A stretch of DNA of 62,982 nt. It comes from 02-FULL-45-11b sp041663485 (GTDB lineage Bacteria > Patescibacteriota > Patescibacteriia > Buchananbacterales > UBA6539). A program made the position numbers and the translations under genes. Of the stretch, positions 6,890-15,140 are shown in pieces (position 1 is the first letter of the stretch; each line of letters starts with the position of its first letter). The stretch covers positions 1 through 62,982 of the forward strand of contig JBAYMO010000002.1 of assembly GCA_041663485.1 (NCBI GenBank). Direction: 5' to 3'. The notes beneath the pieces were generated by a model. The model had not been told where the DNA came from. It did not search any database and was given only the letters and a program-made list of their open reading frames with translations.

Positions 6890-7579
6890 ATGAAAAAATT
6901 AAATAATGTAACTTTATTTGGCTTAGATTGCGTTGATATAAATCGCCTTATTAAAGCGGCAGAAATTTGCTGTAAAAATTTTGAATTTGCAAAAATTAAA
7001 TTACTTACGTCCATTCCATCAAAGAACAAAAGTGTTGTAGCTATAAAGCCCGTGGAATCAGCCCGGGCATATTCAGAATTTATTTTAAAACAAATGAATG
7101 ATTATATTGACACTGACTTTGCTCTGATTGTGCAGCATGACGGCTTTATCCTAAATCCTGAGGCTTGGGATGATGAGTACTTAAAATATGATTACGTTGG
7201 CGCACCTTTATGGGTCGAAACTGAGTTGGTGGTTGGCAATGGCGGTTTTAGTTTACGCAGTAAAAAATTAATTGAACTGTTGCAAAATGATAAAAAAATT
7301 TATATTGAACAAAAACCCGACCATAAATATGGTCAGAATGAGGACTGGATAATATCAGTAACTAAACGAAAATATCTGGAAAGCCTGGGCGTCAAATTTG
7401 CTCCGGTTGAGTTAGCTCACAAATTCAGCTTTGAAAAAAACTTAGCCTATGGCGCAAAATGGAATGGACAATTTGGTTTTCATGGACTTACTTGGACTAA
7501 CATTTCTGTTTGGAATAAATTACATCCCGAATACAAAATTGACAATACCTTAACCGAAAAACCAGACGAATTTTTTTAA
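6890..7579 (+). CDS. DUF5672 family protein (glycosyltransferase-like)
   Basis: 229 residues that match the DUF5672 pattern: an N-terminal strand (NVTLFGLDCVDINRLIKAAEICCKNF), the central ALIVQHDGFILNPEAWDDEYLKYDYVGAPLW, then VGNGGFSLRSKKL and EDWIISVTKR. QHDGF resembles the metal-binding D-x-D of GT-A glycosyltransferases; VGAPLW and NGGFSLRS are the family's hallmark. A sugar-transfer role is inferred from the fold only. No Shine-Dalgarno; predicted leaderless. The next gene starts 14 bases after. Confidence 0.75.
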   Translation: MKKLNNVTLFGLDCVDINRLIKAAEICCKNFEFAKIKLLTSIPSKNKSVVAIKPVESARAYSEFILKQMNDYIDTDFALIVQHDGFILNPEAWDDEYLKYDYVGAPLWVETELVVGNGGFSLRSKKLIELLQNDKKIYIEQKPDHKYGQNEDWIISVTKRKYLESLGVKFAPVELAHKFSFEKNLAYGAKWNGQFGFHGLTWTNISVWNKLHPEYKIDNTLTEKPDEFF

Positions 7580-7593
7580 TTCACATAATTGAT

Positions 7594-8463
7594 ATGACAA
7601 ACACTATGGATATTCAGGAAAATATTGACTTAATAAAAAACCATAAAACTGTGGCCCTACTAGCACCAACTTTTGCGCTTGATTTTGAATTTCCCAATAT
7701 CATTGGCATGCTAAAACATCTTGGTTTTTCCCAAGTGACCGAACTAACCTATGGGGCGAGAATGGTTAATTGGGCTTATGCCGATTATATTAAAGATCAT
7801 TCAGACCAAAAATTATTCATATCTTCACCTTGCCCGACCGTAGTGATGTTTATTAAATCCCAATACCCCGACATGGTTAAATACTTAGTGCCAATCGTCT
7901 CGCCCTTGGCCGCGATGGCAAAAATTTATAAAAAATATTATCCCGACCATAAAGTAGTTTTTATCTCGCCCTGTTTAGCTAAAAAAAATATTGAGGCTCC
8001 TAAATTTAAAGAATACATTGACGCCGTTATTACCCTAAAAGAATTAAAAGAAATCTTTGACTCGCAAAAAATCACCAAACAGGATTTCACAAAAGACTAT
8101 TATTTTGATTTTTTAGTCAGTGAATATACTAAAATTTATCCTGTTTCCGGCGGCCTGGCCGCGACTTCTCACTTAAACCAGCTGTTTCAGGCAGGTGAAA
8201 TTTTGGTTACCGACGGCGTGGTAAATATCAAAAAGGCTTTAGATGATTTTAAGGCTGGCCAAAGCCAGTATCGTTTTATGGATTTATTAAATTGCTCCGG
8301 CGGCTGCATCGGCGGGCCAGCAATCAACAATCAAAATTTACCTCTAGAAAAGAAAAAAGAAATAATCAACGAATACATTAAAACTTCATCAGCTTTGAAT
8401 ATGGGGGAGCACAAAGGCAAAATTGATCACGCCGAGGGGATTGATTTTAATACTACTTTTTAG
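7594..8463 (+). CDS. Stand-alone [FeFe]-hydrogenase H-cluster-like domain protein
   Basis: 289 residues that align with the C-terminal catalytic domain of iron-only hydrogenases without any ferredoxin-type domain in front. The three signatures are recognisable but changed: L1 is SSPCP (C80; the proton-relay Cys of TSCCP is Pro here), L2 is ISPCLAKKNIE (C127), L3 is NCSGGCIGG (C234, C238). All four cysteines that hold the [4Fe-4S]-linked cluster are kept. Loss of the proton-relay Cys is known from sensory and putative regulatory hydrogenases, so a sensor or electron-transfer role is more likely than H2 production. No maturation gene (hydE/F/G) is in the window. Confidence 0.75.
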   Translation: MTNTMDIQENIDLIKNHKTVALLAPTFALDFEFPNIIGMLKHLGFSQVTELTYGARMVNWAYADYIKDHSDQKLFISSPCPTVVMFIKSQYPDMVKYLVPIVSPLAAMAKIYKKYYPDHKVVFISPCLAKKNIEAPKFKEYIDAVITLKELKEIFDSQKITKQDFTKDYYFDFLVSEYTKIYPVSGGLAATSHLNQLFQAGEILVTDGVVNIKKALDDFKAGQSQYRFMDLLNCSGGCIGGPAINNQNLPLEKKKEIINEYIKTSSALNMGEHKGKIDHAEGIDFNTTF

Positions 8464-8520
8464 ACTATCAATAAAAAATTATTTTAATAATCAAAATGAA
8501 TTACTCATAAGTATAAATTT

Positions 8521-8736
8521 ATGGAAGACATCCAAATTATGTTTGGGTTTATCAAAAACCTGGTTTGGGGCTTGGTATCAGAGGGAATCTTGGCTATTAT
8601 CGCCGGTGTTTTGGTGTTTGTTTATCCGGATTTATTGGGCATGTTAGTTGGAGCTCTTTTAGTCCTAGCGGGCGTTATTAGCTTGGCTTTGGCCCTTAAG
8701 GCCAATGGCTACTCAAAAATGAAAATTAAACTCTAG
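8521..8736 (+). CDS. Small two-helix membrane protein (DUF308/HdeD-like)
   Basis: 71 residues with two hydrophobic helices: about 18-35 (LVSEGILAIIAGVLVFVY) and 39-60 (LLGMLVGALLVLAGVISLALAL), linked by a PDLLG turn and ending in a basic tail. The pattern of one helix, a P-x-L turn and a Gly-rich helix resembles a DUF308 repeat. Function unknown. It lies 57 bases after the hydrogenase-like gene and before a strong terminator, so probably in the same transcript. A frame-shifted open frame from 8423 overlaps it and is spurious. Confidence 0.65.
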   Translation: MEDIQIMFGFIKNLVWGLVSEGILAIIAGVLVFVYPDLLGMLVGALLVLAGVISLALALKANGYSKMKIKL

Positions 8737-8754
8737 TCAATTGTTAGAGAGGCT

Positions 8755-8790
8755 TAAAAAATAGTTCCGTCTTGGCGGAACTATTTTTTA
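8755..8790 (+). terminator. Strong intrinsic terminator
   Basis: AAAAATAGTTCCG pairs with CGGAACTATTTTT around the loop TCTTGG. It ends the transcript from 6890. Confidence 0.9.
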
Positions 8791-8802
8791 AAATGTTTTT
8801 TT

Positions 8803-8810
8803 GATATAAT
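8803..8810 (+). promoter_or_regulatory. Extended -10 box before the methyltransferase gene
   Basis: TTTGATATAAT with TATAAT at 8805-8810; the ATG is at 8820, nine bases later, predicting a leader of zero to three bases. Confidence 0.5.
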
Positions 8811-8819
8811 CAAAACAAT

Positions 8820-9557
8820 ATGTCTATATCAACTCTATACAATCAGAATGATTCATTTTCTCGAGACGCTCGGCTATCTAAAATTTTATGGTTAATTGAA
8901 GATGAACTCAAAAATGAAAAAAAATGCGACATTCTTGATGTTGGCTGCGGCGATGGAAAAATTGGCGGCGAACTGGTAAAAATGGGACACCGAGTGGCTG
9001 GCGTTGATGTTTCGAAAAAAGGAATTACTGAAGCCAGGGACAAAGGCATGGACGCGACCCTTAGCCAGATTGAGGAATTTGATACGGAAAAAAAATACGA
9101 CCTGATTATTATGACCGATATTTTAGAGCATCTTTTTGAACCGCTAGATGCTTTAAAAAAAGCAAAAAAATGGTTAAGACTTGACGGTAAAATGGCCATT
9201 AATTTTCCCAATCATTTTGATCTGCGCAATAGATTCAGAATGTTTTTAGGACGTTCTATTGTTCATTGGGATCATAACAATTTAGAAGCCTGGGACTACC
9301 AGCACATTCGATTTCTTACCCTGACTGAATTGAGAAAAATGGTGGGGTTGGCTGGATTTTATATAGAAAAGGAACAGTTCAATTTTATGGGCGGGGGAAT
9401 ATTACCGGTAAAAATTACTCCGTCATTTCTACGATATTTTTTGGTCAGAATCTGGCCATCAATTTTTTCCGGAAAATTCAGTCTCTTGCTCGCACCGAAT
9501 AAAACAGGGGACATAACGGCCAAAAAATATTTTACCAAGACGCTCAAAGGTATGTAA
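8820..9557 (+). CDS. Class I SAM-dependent methyltransferase
   Basis: 245 residues. Rossmann core with motif I DILDVGCGDGKIGGEL, the acidic end of strand 2 VAGVDVSKKGI, and YDLIIMTDILEHLFEPLDAL, the usual motif of Methyltransf_11/23 proteins. The C-terminal part (HWDHNNLEAWDYQHIRFLTLTELRKMVGLAGF) is typical of methyltransferases from surface-polysaccharide or MetW-like groups. The substrate cannot be read from the sequence. Nearly leaderless start, no Shine-Dalgarno. Codon use matches its neighbours. Confidence 0.85.
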   Translation: MSISTLYNQNDSFSRDARLSKILWLIEDELKNEKKCDILDVGCGDGKIGGELVKMGHRVAGVDVSKKGITEARDKGMDATLSQIEEFDTEKKYDLIIMTDILEHLFEPLDALKKAKKWLRLDGKMAINFPNHFDLRNRFRMFLGRSIVHWDHNNLEAWDYQHIRFLTLTELRKMVGLAGFYIEKEQFNFMGGGILPVKITPSFLRYFLVRIWPSIFSGKFSLLLAPNKTGDITAKKYFTKTLKGM

Positions 9558-9629
9558 AAAAAATAAAGGGAGTGAAAGGTCCGCCACCACCGACTGTTGT
9601 ACATCGCCTACTTCTATAATTTACATCAA

Positions 9630-9658
9630 TTGACTTTTTGGCTAAATCATGATAAAAT
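9630..9658 (+). promoter_or_regulatory. Promoter of the small zinc-ribbon gene
   Basis: TTGACT (9630-9635), 17-base spacer, TAAAAT (9653-9658); predicted start about 9665. Confidence 0.6.
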
Positions 9659-9690
9659 TTTAATGCTCTTACTCAGTAACTTTATAAAGT

Positions 9691-9873
9691 ATGGGAGTAC
9701 TACCAACCGCCAAATCGGCCAAAGGCAGAAAATTTATGACCGGCGATTCAAGATATTGCCAAAATTGTGGAAAAGAATCTTACGTGCTGCTGGAAATTAT
9801 TCAAGACGAAAAGTTAAAGAATAAATTGCAATATTGTCAAAAATGTTTTGATCGAAAAATGGGTAAGTCATAA
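9691..9873 (+). CDS. Small zinc-ribbon protein
   Basis: 60 residues with two CxxC pairs (CQNC and CQKC) 23 residues apart, the pattern of a treble-clef or zinc-ribbon fold. An internal ATG at 9736 with AAAGG ten bases upstream would give 45 residues and keep both pairs; either start is possible. Such proteins bind nucleic acid or protein partners. No partner is suggested by the flanks: the gene stands alone between its own promoter and the terminator at 9901. Confidence 0.55.
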   Translation: MGVLPTAKSAKGRKFMTGDSRYCQNCGKESYVLLEIIQDEKLKNKLQYCQKCFDRKMGKS

Positions 9874-9900
9874 AATAAAATTTATTTACTCACCTGGGGC

Positions 9901-9943
9901 ATATAGCAAAAAACTCCGATAGCTCGGAGTTTTTTGCTATATA
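9901..9943. terminator. Bidirectional terminator
   Basis: A long near-perfect palindrome: ATATAGCAAAAAACTCCG pairs with CGGAGTTTTTTGCTATAT around the loop ATAGCT. It serves the zinc-ribbon gene and the convergent SPFH gene. Confidence 0.85.
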
Positions 9944-9953
9944 TTTATCCAAT

Positions 9954-10817
9954 CTATTTTTCTCCGCGGAATAACGGCACGCCAGCCATATCGCCGATCA
10001 CATTAACCAATTCAGAGTTGGAATTGACAACAATTTTCGAATTGTTAATCAATGATTTTTCAACGGCTTCAATTTTTCTTAAAATTTGGGCGTTACCTTT
10101 AAAATATTTTTCCGCCGATTCATTAACCAACTGAATAGCCTCAGCCTGGCCTTGAGCTTCCAAAATTTTTGCTTGTCTAATGCCTTCGGCTTTTTTAATA
10201 GACGCGCGTTTTTCGCCGTCCGCTTGGGTTTCTACCGCGTTGGCAAAGTCCACGGCCGCAATTTTTTCGTTTTCGGCTTTAACCACTTTATTCATGGTCT
10301 CCTGCACATCTTTAGGTGGATCGATTTCCTTAAGTTCCGCCCGAACAATATCAATACCCCAGGTTTTAGTTTCAGTGGCTAAAGTTTTTAGCAGTTCAGA
10401 ATTAATTTTATCGCGCTCAGAATTGGCGGACTTTAAAGTCAAAGTACCGATAATGTTTCTCAAAGTGGTTCTGGCCAAGCTGACAATTTGGGATTTATAA
10501 TTCCCCACATTATACTGACAATTCTTGATACTTTCTTCATCGTTTTTAACTTTAAAATAAATCTGAGCGTCAACTCGGGCGTTTAAATTATCGTTGGTAA
10601 TAATTTCTTGCGGTTCGGCGTCAACCATTTGTTCGGTAATATTAATTCGGTAAGTCTTTTCCACCAAAGGAATGCACCAATGCAAGCCCGGTTGCGAAAA
10701 TCGGTTGTACTTGCCAAAACGCTCTACTAAAATTCTCTCAATCGGACGAACGACATAAAACCCCTTGATCGCCGCCAAGGCTACAATAATGCCAAGAATA
10801 ACTAAAATTTGAGGCAT
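9954..10817 (-). CDS. SPFH/Band 7 protein (paraslipin/QmcA-like)
   Basis: 287 residues: one N-terminal membrane helix (3-22, ILVILGIIVALAAIKGFYVV), the SPFH domain starting at RPIERILVERFGKYNRFSQPGLHWCIPLVEKTYRI, and a long coiled coil rich in Ala/Glu (KKAEGIRQAKILEAQGQAEAIQLV). The ALKEIDPP motif is typical of the slipin/QmcA branch. These proteins form large membrane cages or microdomains. They often pair with an NfeD protein; none is next to it here. The start is preceded by an 11-bp inverted repeat at 10839. Confidence 0.85.
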   Translation of the reverse strand: MPQILVILGIIVALAAIKGFYVVRPIERILVERFGKYNRFSQPGLHWCIPLVEKTYRINITEQMVDAEPQEIITNDNLNARVDAQIYFKVKNDEESIKNCQYNVGNYKSQIVSLARTTLRNIIGTLTLKSANSERDKINSELLKTLATETKTWGIDIVRAELKEIDPPKDVQETMNKVVKAENEKIAAVDFANAVETQADGEKRASIKKAEGIRQAKILEAQGQAEAIQLVNESAEKYFKGNAQILRKIEAVEKSLINNSKIVVNSNSELVNVIGDMAGVPLFRGEK

Positions 10818-10838
10818 AGTTTTTAATTATTAATTAGT

Positions 10839-10867
10839 CTGTCTATATTTTAGCAGAATATAGACAG
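10839..10867. repeat. Perfect 11-bp inverted repeat between divergent genes
   Basis: CTGTCTATATT and AATATAGACAG with a seven-base loop. It lies 22 bases before the SPFH start (minus strand) and 134 bases before the thioredoxin gene (plus strand). It may be an operator or an RNA hairpin in the SPFH leader; no T-run follows on the minus strand. Confidence 0.6.
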
Positions 10868-11000
10868 TTTTCAAGACGGATATATTATCCTATTATTAAA
10901 GACAAATTTTTGTTATAATTGATACGGCCAAAAAATTAATTTAGATTACATAATGTTTGGCTAACTGAACCTTAATTTTAAAAAAATTAAATATAATAAT

Positions 11001-11309
11001 ATGGAAAATGAAATCAAAAAAATCCAAGTTTTAGGCTCCGGCTGTCCGACCTGCAAAAAACTACTTGAGTCGGCGCAAAAAGCCGTCAATGACTTAAGAA
11101 TTGATGTCAAAATCGACTACGTGAATGATTATCAGGAGATTATGAAGTCCGGGATTATGTCTCTGCCGGCACTGACCATCAATGACCAGATAATTTCGGC
11201 TGGAAACTTGCCCAACACCGAAAAAATCAAAGAATTAATTAGCAATTATCAAGCCGGCAAATCAACCCCGACATCAAAATGTGGTTGTTCGGGCTGCGGC
11301 TCTTGTTAA
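11001..11309 (+). CDS. Thioredoxin-like small redox protein
   Basis: 102 residues of the 'redox-active disulfide protein 2' thioredoxin type: KKIQVLGSGCPTCKKLLESA with active site CPTC near residues 14-17 and the cis-Pro loop MSLPALTIND. The end is an unusual cysteine cluster (CGCSGCGSC, five Cys), which could bind metal or iron-sulfur. It lies three bases before a permease gene; this pair (thioredoxin-fold plus DUF318/ArsP-like permease) occurs in many bacteria and suggests metalloid or thiol export, but the substrate is not known. Confidence 0.85.
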   Translation: MENEIKKIQVLGSGCPTCKKLLESAQKAVNDLRIDVKIDYVNDYQEIMKSGIMSLPALTINDQIISAGNLPNTEKIKELISNYQAGKSTPTSKCGCSGCGSC

Positions 11310-11312
11310 ATT

Positions 11313-12287
11313 ATGGATATTGTCTTTTACCCAATAAAATTTTTTGCTGACTTTTTAACGTATTCGGTTTTCAAAATTACCGCCCATACACTTTTGGGCG
11401 AGGCTGTTAATTTTTTTATTTTTGATACCGTAAAAATATTTATTCTGCTTGGGGTAATTATTTTTTTGATTTCTTTGGTTAGAACTTATTTGCCACCGGA
11501 AAAAATCAGAGCCGTGCTAATCAAAAAAAATATTTTTTTCAGTCACATTCTGGCCGCTTTGTTTGGCATTATTACGCCATTTTGTACCTGCTCCGCCATT
11601 CCTTTATTTTTAGGCTTTGTTCAAGCCGGCATTCCCTTGGGCGTAACATTTTCTTTTCTGGTGGCTTCGCCCATGATTAATGAAGTGGCTTTAATCCTGC
11701 TTTTTGGCATGTTCGGATATAAAATAGCTTTATTGTATATTGTCAGCGGTTTAATTATTGCCATTATTTCCGGCATAATTATCGGCCGGCTAAAAGTAGA
11801 AAATTTAGTGGCTGACTTTGTCTGGCAAAACCAAACTAAAAATGCGAATTTTCACGGCCAAACAATGACTAAAAAAGAAAGAATGGCTTATGCTAAAGAC
11901 TACACCAAAGAAATCATAATAAAGGTTTGGCCCTACATTATAATCGGTATTGGCGTCGGCGCCTGGATCCATGGATACATTCCCGCCGATTTTTTGGCCC
12001 AATACGCCGGAGCTGATAAATGGTATGCCGTGCCTTTGGCGGTAATTATTGGCATACCGCTTTATTCAAATGCCGCTGGCATTATCCCTCTAGTCAGTGC
12101 CTTGACTGAAAAAGGCGTGGCCACTGGTACCACCCTGGCCTTTATGATGGCCGTAACCGCCCTATCCCTGCCTGAATTTATGATTTTAAAAAAGGTTATG
12201 AAAATAAAATTAATTTTAATCTTTGCCGGCATCGTCGGCTTCGGTATTATTTTAACCGGATATTTATTTAATTTTATTCTCAAATAA
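11313..12287 (+). CDS. Permease of the DUF318/ArsP family
   Basis: 324 residues with about eight membrane helices. Family marks: FGIITPFCTCSAIPLFLGFVQAGIPLGVTFSFLVASPMINEVAL with the conserved C-T-C-S motif, and the second-half repeat GIPLYSNAAGIIPLVSALTEKGVATGTTLAFMMAVTALSLPE. ArsP members export trivalent organoarsenicals; others are uncharacterised. Translated right after the thioredoxin-like gene. Confidence 0.85.
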   Translation: MDIVFYPIKFFADFLTYSVFKITAHTLLGEAVNFFIFDTVKIFILLGVIIFLISLVRTYLPPEKIRAVLIKKNIFFSHILAALFGIITPFCTCSAIPLFLGFVQAGIPLGVTFSFLVASPMINEVALILLFGMFGYKIALLYIVSGLIIAIISGIIIGRLKVENLVADFVWQNQTKNANFHGQTMTKKERMAYAKDYTKEIIIKVWPYIIIGIGVGAWIHGYIPADFLAQYAGADKWYAVPLAVIIGIPLYSNAAGIIPLVSALTEKGVATGTTLAFMMAVTALSLPEFMILKKVMKIKLILIFAGIVGFGIILTGYLFNFILK

Positions 12288-12301
12288 TTAAATTCTGTGC
12301 A

Positions 12302-12330
12302 TTGTCGACTTCAAGCGTTTGGAGTATAAT
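12302..12330 (+). promoter_or_regulatory. Promoter of the D,D-carboxypeptidase gene (leaderless)
   Basis: TTGTCG (12302-12307), 17-base spacer, TATAAT (12325-12330), then six bases and the ATG at 12337. The predicted start is the first base of the start codon. Confidence 0.65.
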
Positions 12331-12336
12331 TTAAAT

Positions 12337-13554
12337 ATGAATAATCGTATTATTAAGACAATTTTGTTTGTTCTGATTTTTTTTATTTTCACTCAGCCAG
12401 CCAGCGCGGCCGAGGTATCGTTAGCCAAAAAAATGTCAGGGAAATTTCTCCTTCAAGTCCAAAGTTATGGCCGAATTTGGTATGTTTATCCTAAAACCAA
12501 CCAAAGATATTACTTAAAATCTGGAGCCATGGCCTTAGACACGCTTAAATCTCTTAGTTTGAGCCTGGCGCCAATTGATTTACAAAAGATTCCGATCAAG
12601 CAAGGAGATAAAGCTGACACTAAAATGGTCAATCGTCTCAAAGGATACGTGCTTCGACCAACTAACCAAGAGGATATATTTTGGTACGTTAATCCAGCGA
12701 ATGGATTAAGATACAGTTTTACCAACAGCCAAGAATTAGCCAAGATTTTGAGTCAATGCAGCCTCGGTATAAAAGACATTCAGTTAAGAAAGATTCCAAT
12801 GAATTCAGAACAATTAGTTTTTGACACAACTTTTAACGATGTGGCCTATGTGCGCTACGATGGAATTACTTTTGATAAAAAATACAACGCGGATAAAATC
12901 TTACCGCCGGCCTCAATGACAAAATTAATGACCGCCCTGGTTTTGCTTGATCAAAATTTTGATTTTTCCAAAAAAATCATAATTAATGAAAATGAAATCA
13001 ATTACCCTGGAATTTATTCCGGCGGCGATAAAACCAGCGAAATCAATTTCGCCGTTGGCGATCAAATGACAGGCCAAGATTTATTTGTGGCTATGCTGGT
13101 CTCTTCTTCAAATCAGGCAGCGATTACTTTAGCCGATGCGACCGGCCTGGGTCGCCAGGAATTTGTAGAAAAAATGAATCAAAAGGCCAAAGATCTCGGT
13201 TTAAAAAAGACCATTTTTTATGATGTCAGTGGCTTAGATCCGCACAATGTTACTACGCCCAAGGAAATGGCCTTAATCGCCTCAGCGGCTTTTGCTCAGT
13301 CAAAAATTGCCGACACCACAATTACCCAGAAATATCAAATCAAAGCATTGGATATTAATGACAATTTAAAAAACATTGCCGTGATAAATCGCAATCAAAG
13401 TCTACTGCAATACAATCCCGACGGCGTCAAAACCGGATTTTTGGTGGAAGCCCAAAGAACCGTCTCTTTAAAAAAAGGAAATAATATTATCGTGGTTATG
13501 CACGCCATGAGCTTGGGTCAAAAAAATAAAATTATCAAATCGTTGATCAATTAG
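12337..13554 (+). CDS. D-alanyl-D-alanine carboxypeptidase (peptidase S11)
   Basis: 405 residues from the ATG at 12337; the TTG at 12319 lies in the promoter and is rejected. Signal peptide about 1-24 ending ASA. Residues 30-160 hold two copies of a W-Y-V-P/N...G-x-RY repeat (RIWYVYPKTNQRYYL and IFWYVNPANGLRYSF), seen on CPR surface proteins. The catalytic domain has the penicillin-binding triad: SMTK (PPASMTKLM), SSN (VSSSNQAAI) and KTG (DGVKTGFLVEA). It trims peptidoglycan stem peptides outside the membrane. Length without the repeat part fits a minimal S11 domain. Confidence 0.9.
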   Translation: MNNRIIKTILFVLIFFIFTQPASAAEVSLAKKMSGKFLLQVQSYGRIWYVYPKTNQRYYLKSGAMALDTLKSLSLSLAPIDLQKIPIKQGDKADTKMVNRLKGYVLRPTNQEDIFWYVNPANGLRYSFTNSQELAKILSQCSLGIKDIQLRKIPMNSEQLVFDTTFNDVAYVRYDGITFDKKYNADKILPPASMTKLMTALVLLDQNFDFSKKIIINENEINYPGIYSGGDKTSEINFAVGDQMTGQDLFVAMLVSSSNQAAITLADATGLGRQEFVEKMNQKAKDLGLKKTIFYDVSGLDPHNVTTPKEMALIASAAFAQSKIADTTITQKYQIKALDINDNLKNIAVINRNQSLLQYNPDGVKTGFLVEAQRTVSLKKGNNIIVVMHAMSLGQKNKIIKSLIN

Positions 13555-13608
13555 GCTAGAGATTAAATATCGTTATTAAAAACGCTAATCAAACAGCCAC
13601 ATAAAATT

Positions 13609-14427
13609 ATGCCACATAAAAAACAAAAAATTGGTTTAGCCTTGGGTAGTGGCGGAGTCAAGGGTCTATCACATATTGGCGTGATAAAAGTTTTAGAAAA
13701 AAATAACATTCCCATTGATTTTATTGCCGGTGTCAGCATCGGCGCGTTAATTGGCGCTTATTACGCAGCCTACAAAGATGTGATAAGAATGGAAAAAACC
13801 GCCTTGGCCAGCAATTGGAAAACCGCTTTTTATCTTTTGGATCCGGCGTGGCGCGGAGCTTTGATTAAAGGCACCAAGGTCGAATCATTAATTCAAGATT
13901 GGCTCGAAGATAAAAAATTTTCTTCTTTAAAAATTCCGCTCACCGTTATTGCCACGGATCTGAACTCAGGTCAGGAAGTAGACATTTCTGACGGTGATTT
14001 ATTCAAAGCGATACGCGCCAGCCTTTCGGTACCGGTCGTGTTTCGCCCGATTGAAATTAACGGCATGCTTTTATCTGATGGCGGTCTGTCCAATCCTTTA
14101 CCTGATGATACCGTGAGAAAAATGGGCGCCGATAAAGTCATCACGGTCAGTTTGGATTCGGGCAAATTCGATCAAAATGATTCGACATTATTGAAAAACC
14201 CATCAATTACCAAAATCTCCATTCGCGCCCTAAATATTTTACGCTACCATTTGGCTCAAAAAAGCCTGAATTCCAGTGATGTTTTAATTGAACCGAAAGT
14301 AACAGAAATTGGTTTGGTCGGCTGGAACAAGTTTTTTGATAATCATCAAGTCAGCCAACTAATTAAAGCCGGAGAAGATGCGGCCATAGCGGCTTTGCCA
14401 AAAATTAAAAAATTATTAAATAATTAA
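13609..14427 (+). CDS. Patatin-like phospholipase (RssA/YlbK type)
   Basis: 272 residues. Oxyanion loop GSGGVKGLSHIGV, nucleophile elbow G-V-S43-I-G and the catalytic Asp in LLSDGGLSNPLP form a Ser-Asp dyad. No signal peptide, so likely cytosolic or membrane-associated. The family hydrolyses acyl lipids; the substrate is unknown. Five bases separate it from the cyclophilin gene, so the two are co-transcribed. Confidence 0.9.
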   Translation: MPHKKQKIGLALGSGGVKGLSHIGVIKVLEKNNIPIDFIAGVSIGALIGAYYAAYKDVIRMEKTALASNWKTAFYLLDPAWRGALIKGTKVESLIQDWLEDKKFSSLKIPLTVIATDLNSGQEVDISDGDLFKAIRASLSVPVVFRPIEINGMLLSDGGLSNPLPDDTVRKMGADKVITVSLDSGKFDQNDSTLLKNPSITKISIRALNILRYHLAQKSLNSSDVLIEPKVTEIGLVGWNKFFDNHQVSQLIKAGEDAAIAALPKIKKLLNN

Positions 14428-14431
14428 TTTT

Positions 14432-15010
14432 ATGAAAAAAACCATTCTTATGTCAGCGGCTCTGGTCCTACTCCTCAGCGGCTGCCTTGGTTCACAAAAA
14501 ACTATGACCGAGCAAAAAAATGATTTGCCAAAATTCAACCAAGCCATAATAAAAACCAATCTCGGCGACATTACCGTTGAATTTTTTGGTCAAGATGCCC
14601 CTAAAACTGTACAAAACTTTATTGATCTTGCCGCAAAAGGCTTTTACGATCAAACCAGGTTTCACCGAGTGATTAAGGATTTTATGATTCAGGGTGGCGA
14701 TCCAAATTCTAAGAATGATAACAAAGCACTTTGGGGTTTTGGCACACCCGGCTACAAATTTGACGACGAAATCAACAGTCACAAGCTGGTTAAAGGTGCT
14801 TTAGCTATGGCTAATTCAGGAGCCAATAGCAATGGCAGCCAATTTTTTATTGTTACCGCCGAGGCTACACCTTGGCTGGACGGTAAACATACTTGTTTTG
14901 GCCAAGTTACCAGTGGCCTTGACGTCGTTGAAAAGATTGAGAATCTGCCCACTGATTCGGCCGATCATCCGACAACCGATGTAGTAGTGGAAAAAATTGA
15001 ATTAAAATAA
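14432..15010 (+). CDS. Cyclophilin-type peptidyl-prolyl isomerase, lipoprotein
   Basis: 192 residues. A lipoprotein signal (MKKTILMSAALVLLLSGC, lipobox LSGC with Cys18) anchors it outside the membrane. The cyclophilin fold follows: ITVEFFGQDAPKTVQNFIDLA, FHRVIKDFMIQGGDP (catalytic Arg), GALAMANSGANSNGSQFFI, and WLDGKHTCFGQV. It catalyses cis-trans isomerisation of prolyl bonds, probably for secreted proteins. Together with the parvulin at 16176 and the parvulin-like part of secD it makes three extracytoplasmic foldase domains in 9 kb. Confidence 0.93.
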   Translation: MKKTILMSAALVLLLSGCLGSQKTMTEQKNDLPKFNQAIIKTNLGDITVEFFGQDAPKTVQNFIDLAAKGFYDQTRFHRVIKDFMIQGGDPNSKNDNKALWGFGTPGYKFDDEINSHKLVKGALAMANSGANSNGSQFFIVTAEATPWLDGKHTCFGQVTSGLDVVEKIENLPTDSADHPTTDVVVEKIELK

Positions 15011-15022
15011 TTGCTTAATTAA

Positions 15023-15057
15023 AAAGATTGTTCCACTAGTTGGGACAATTTTTTTAA
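15023..15057 (+). terminator. Terminator after the cyclophilin gene
   Basis: ATTGTTCC pairs with GGGACAAT (one T-G pair) around ACTAGTT, followed by a T-run. Confidence 0.75.
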
Positions 15058-15140
15058 TTGATTTTATTTCTACACTTTTTATGTTATAATATATTTGTAT
15101 TTTTAGAATTTATTATGGTAAGTAGCGCCAAAATAATACT

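Noticed and set aside
8423..8647. ORF overlapping the hydrogenase-like and DUF308-like genes
   Set aside because: Out-of-frame shadow of two better genes, low-quality composition.
12319..12336. Upstream TTG start for the D,D-carboxypeptidase
   Set aside because: It lies over the -10 box; the ATG at 12337 gives a proper signal peptide.
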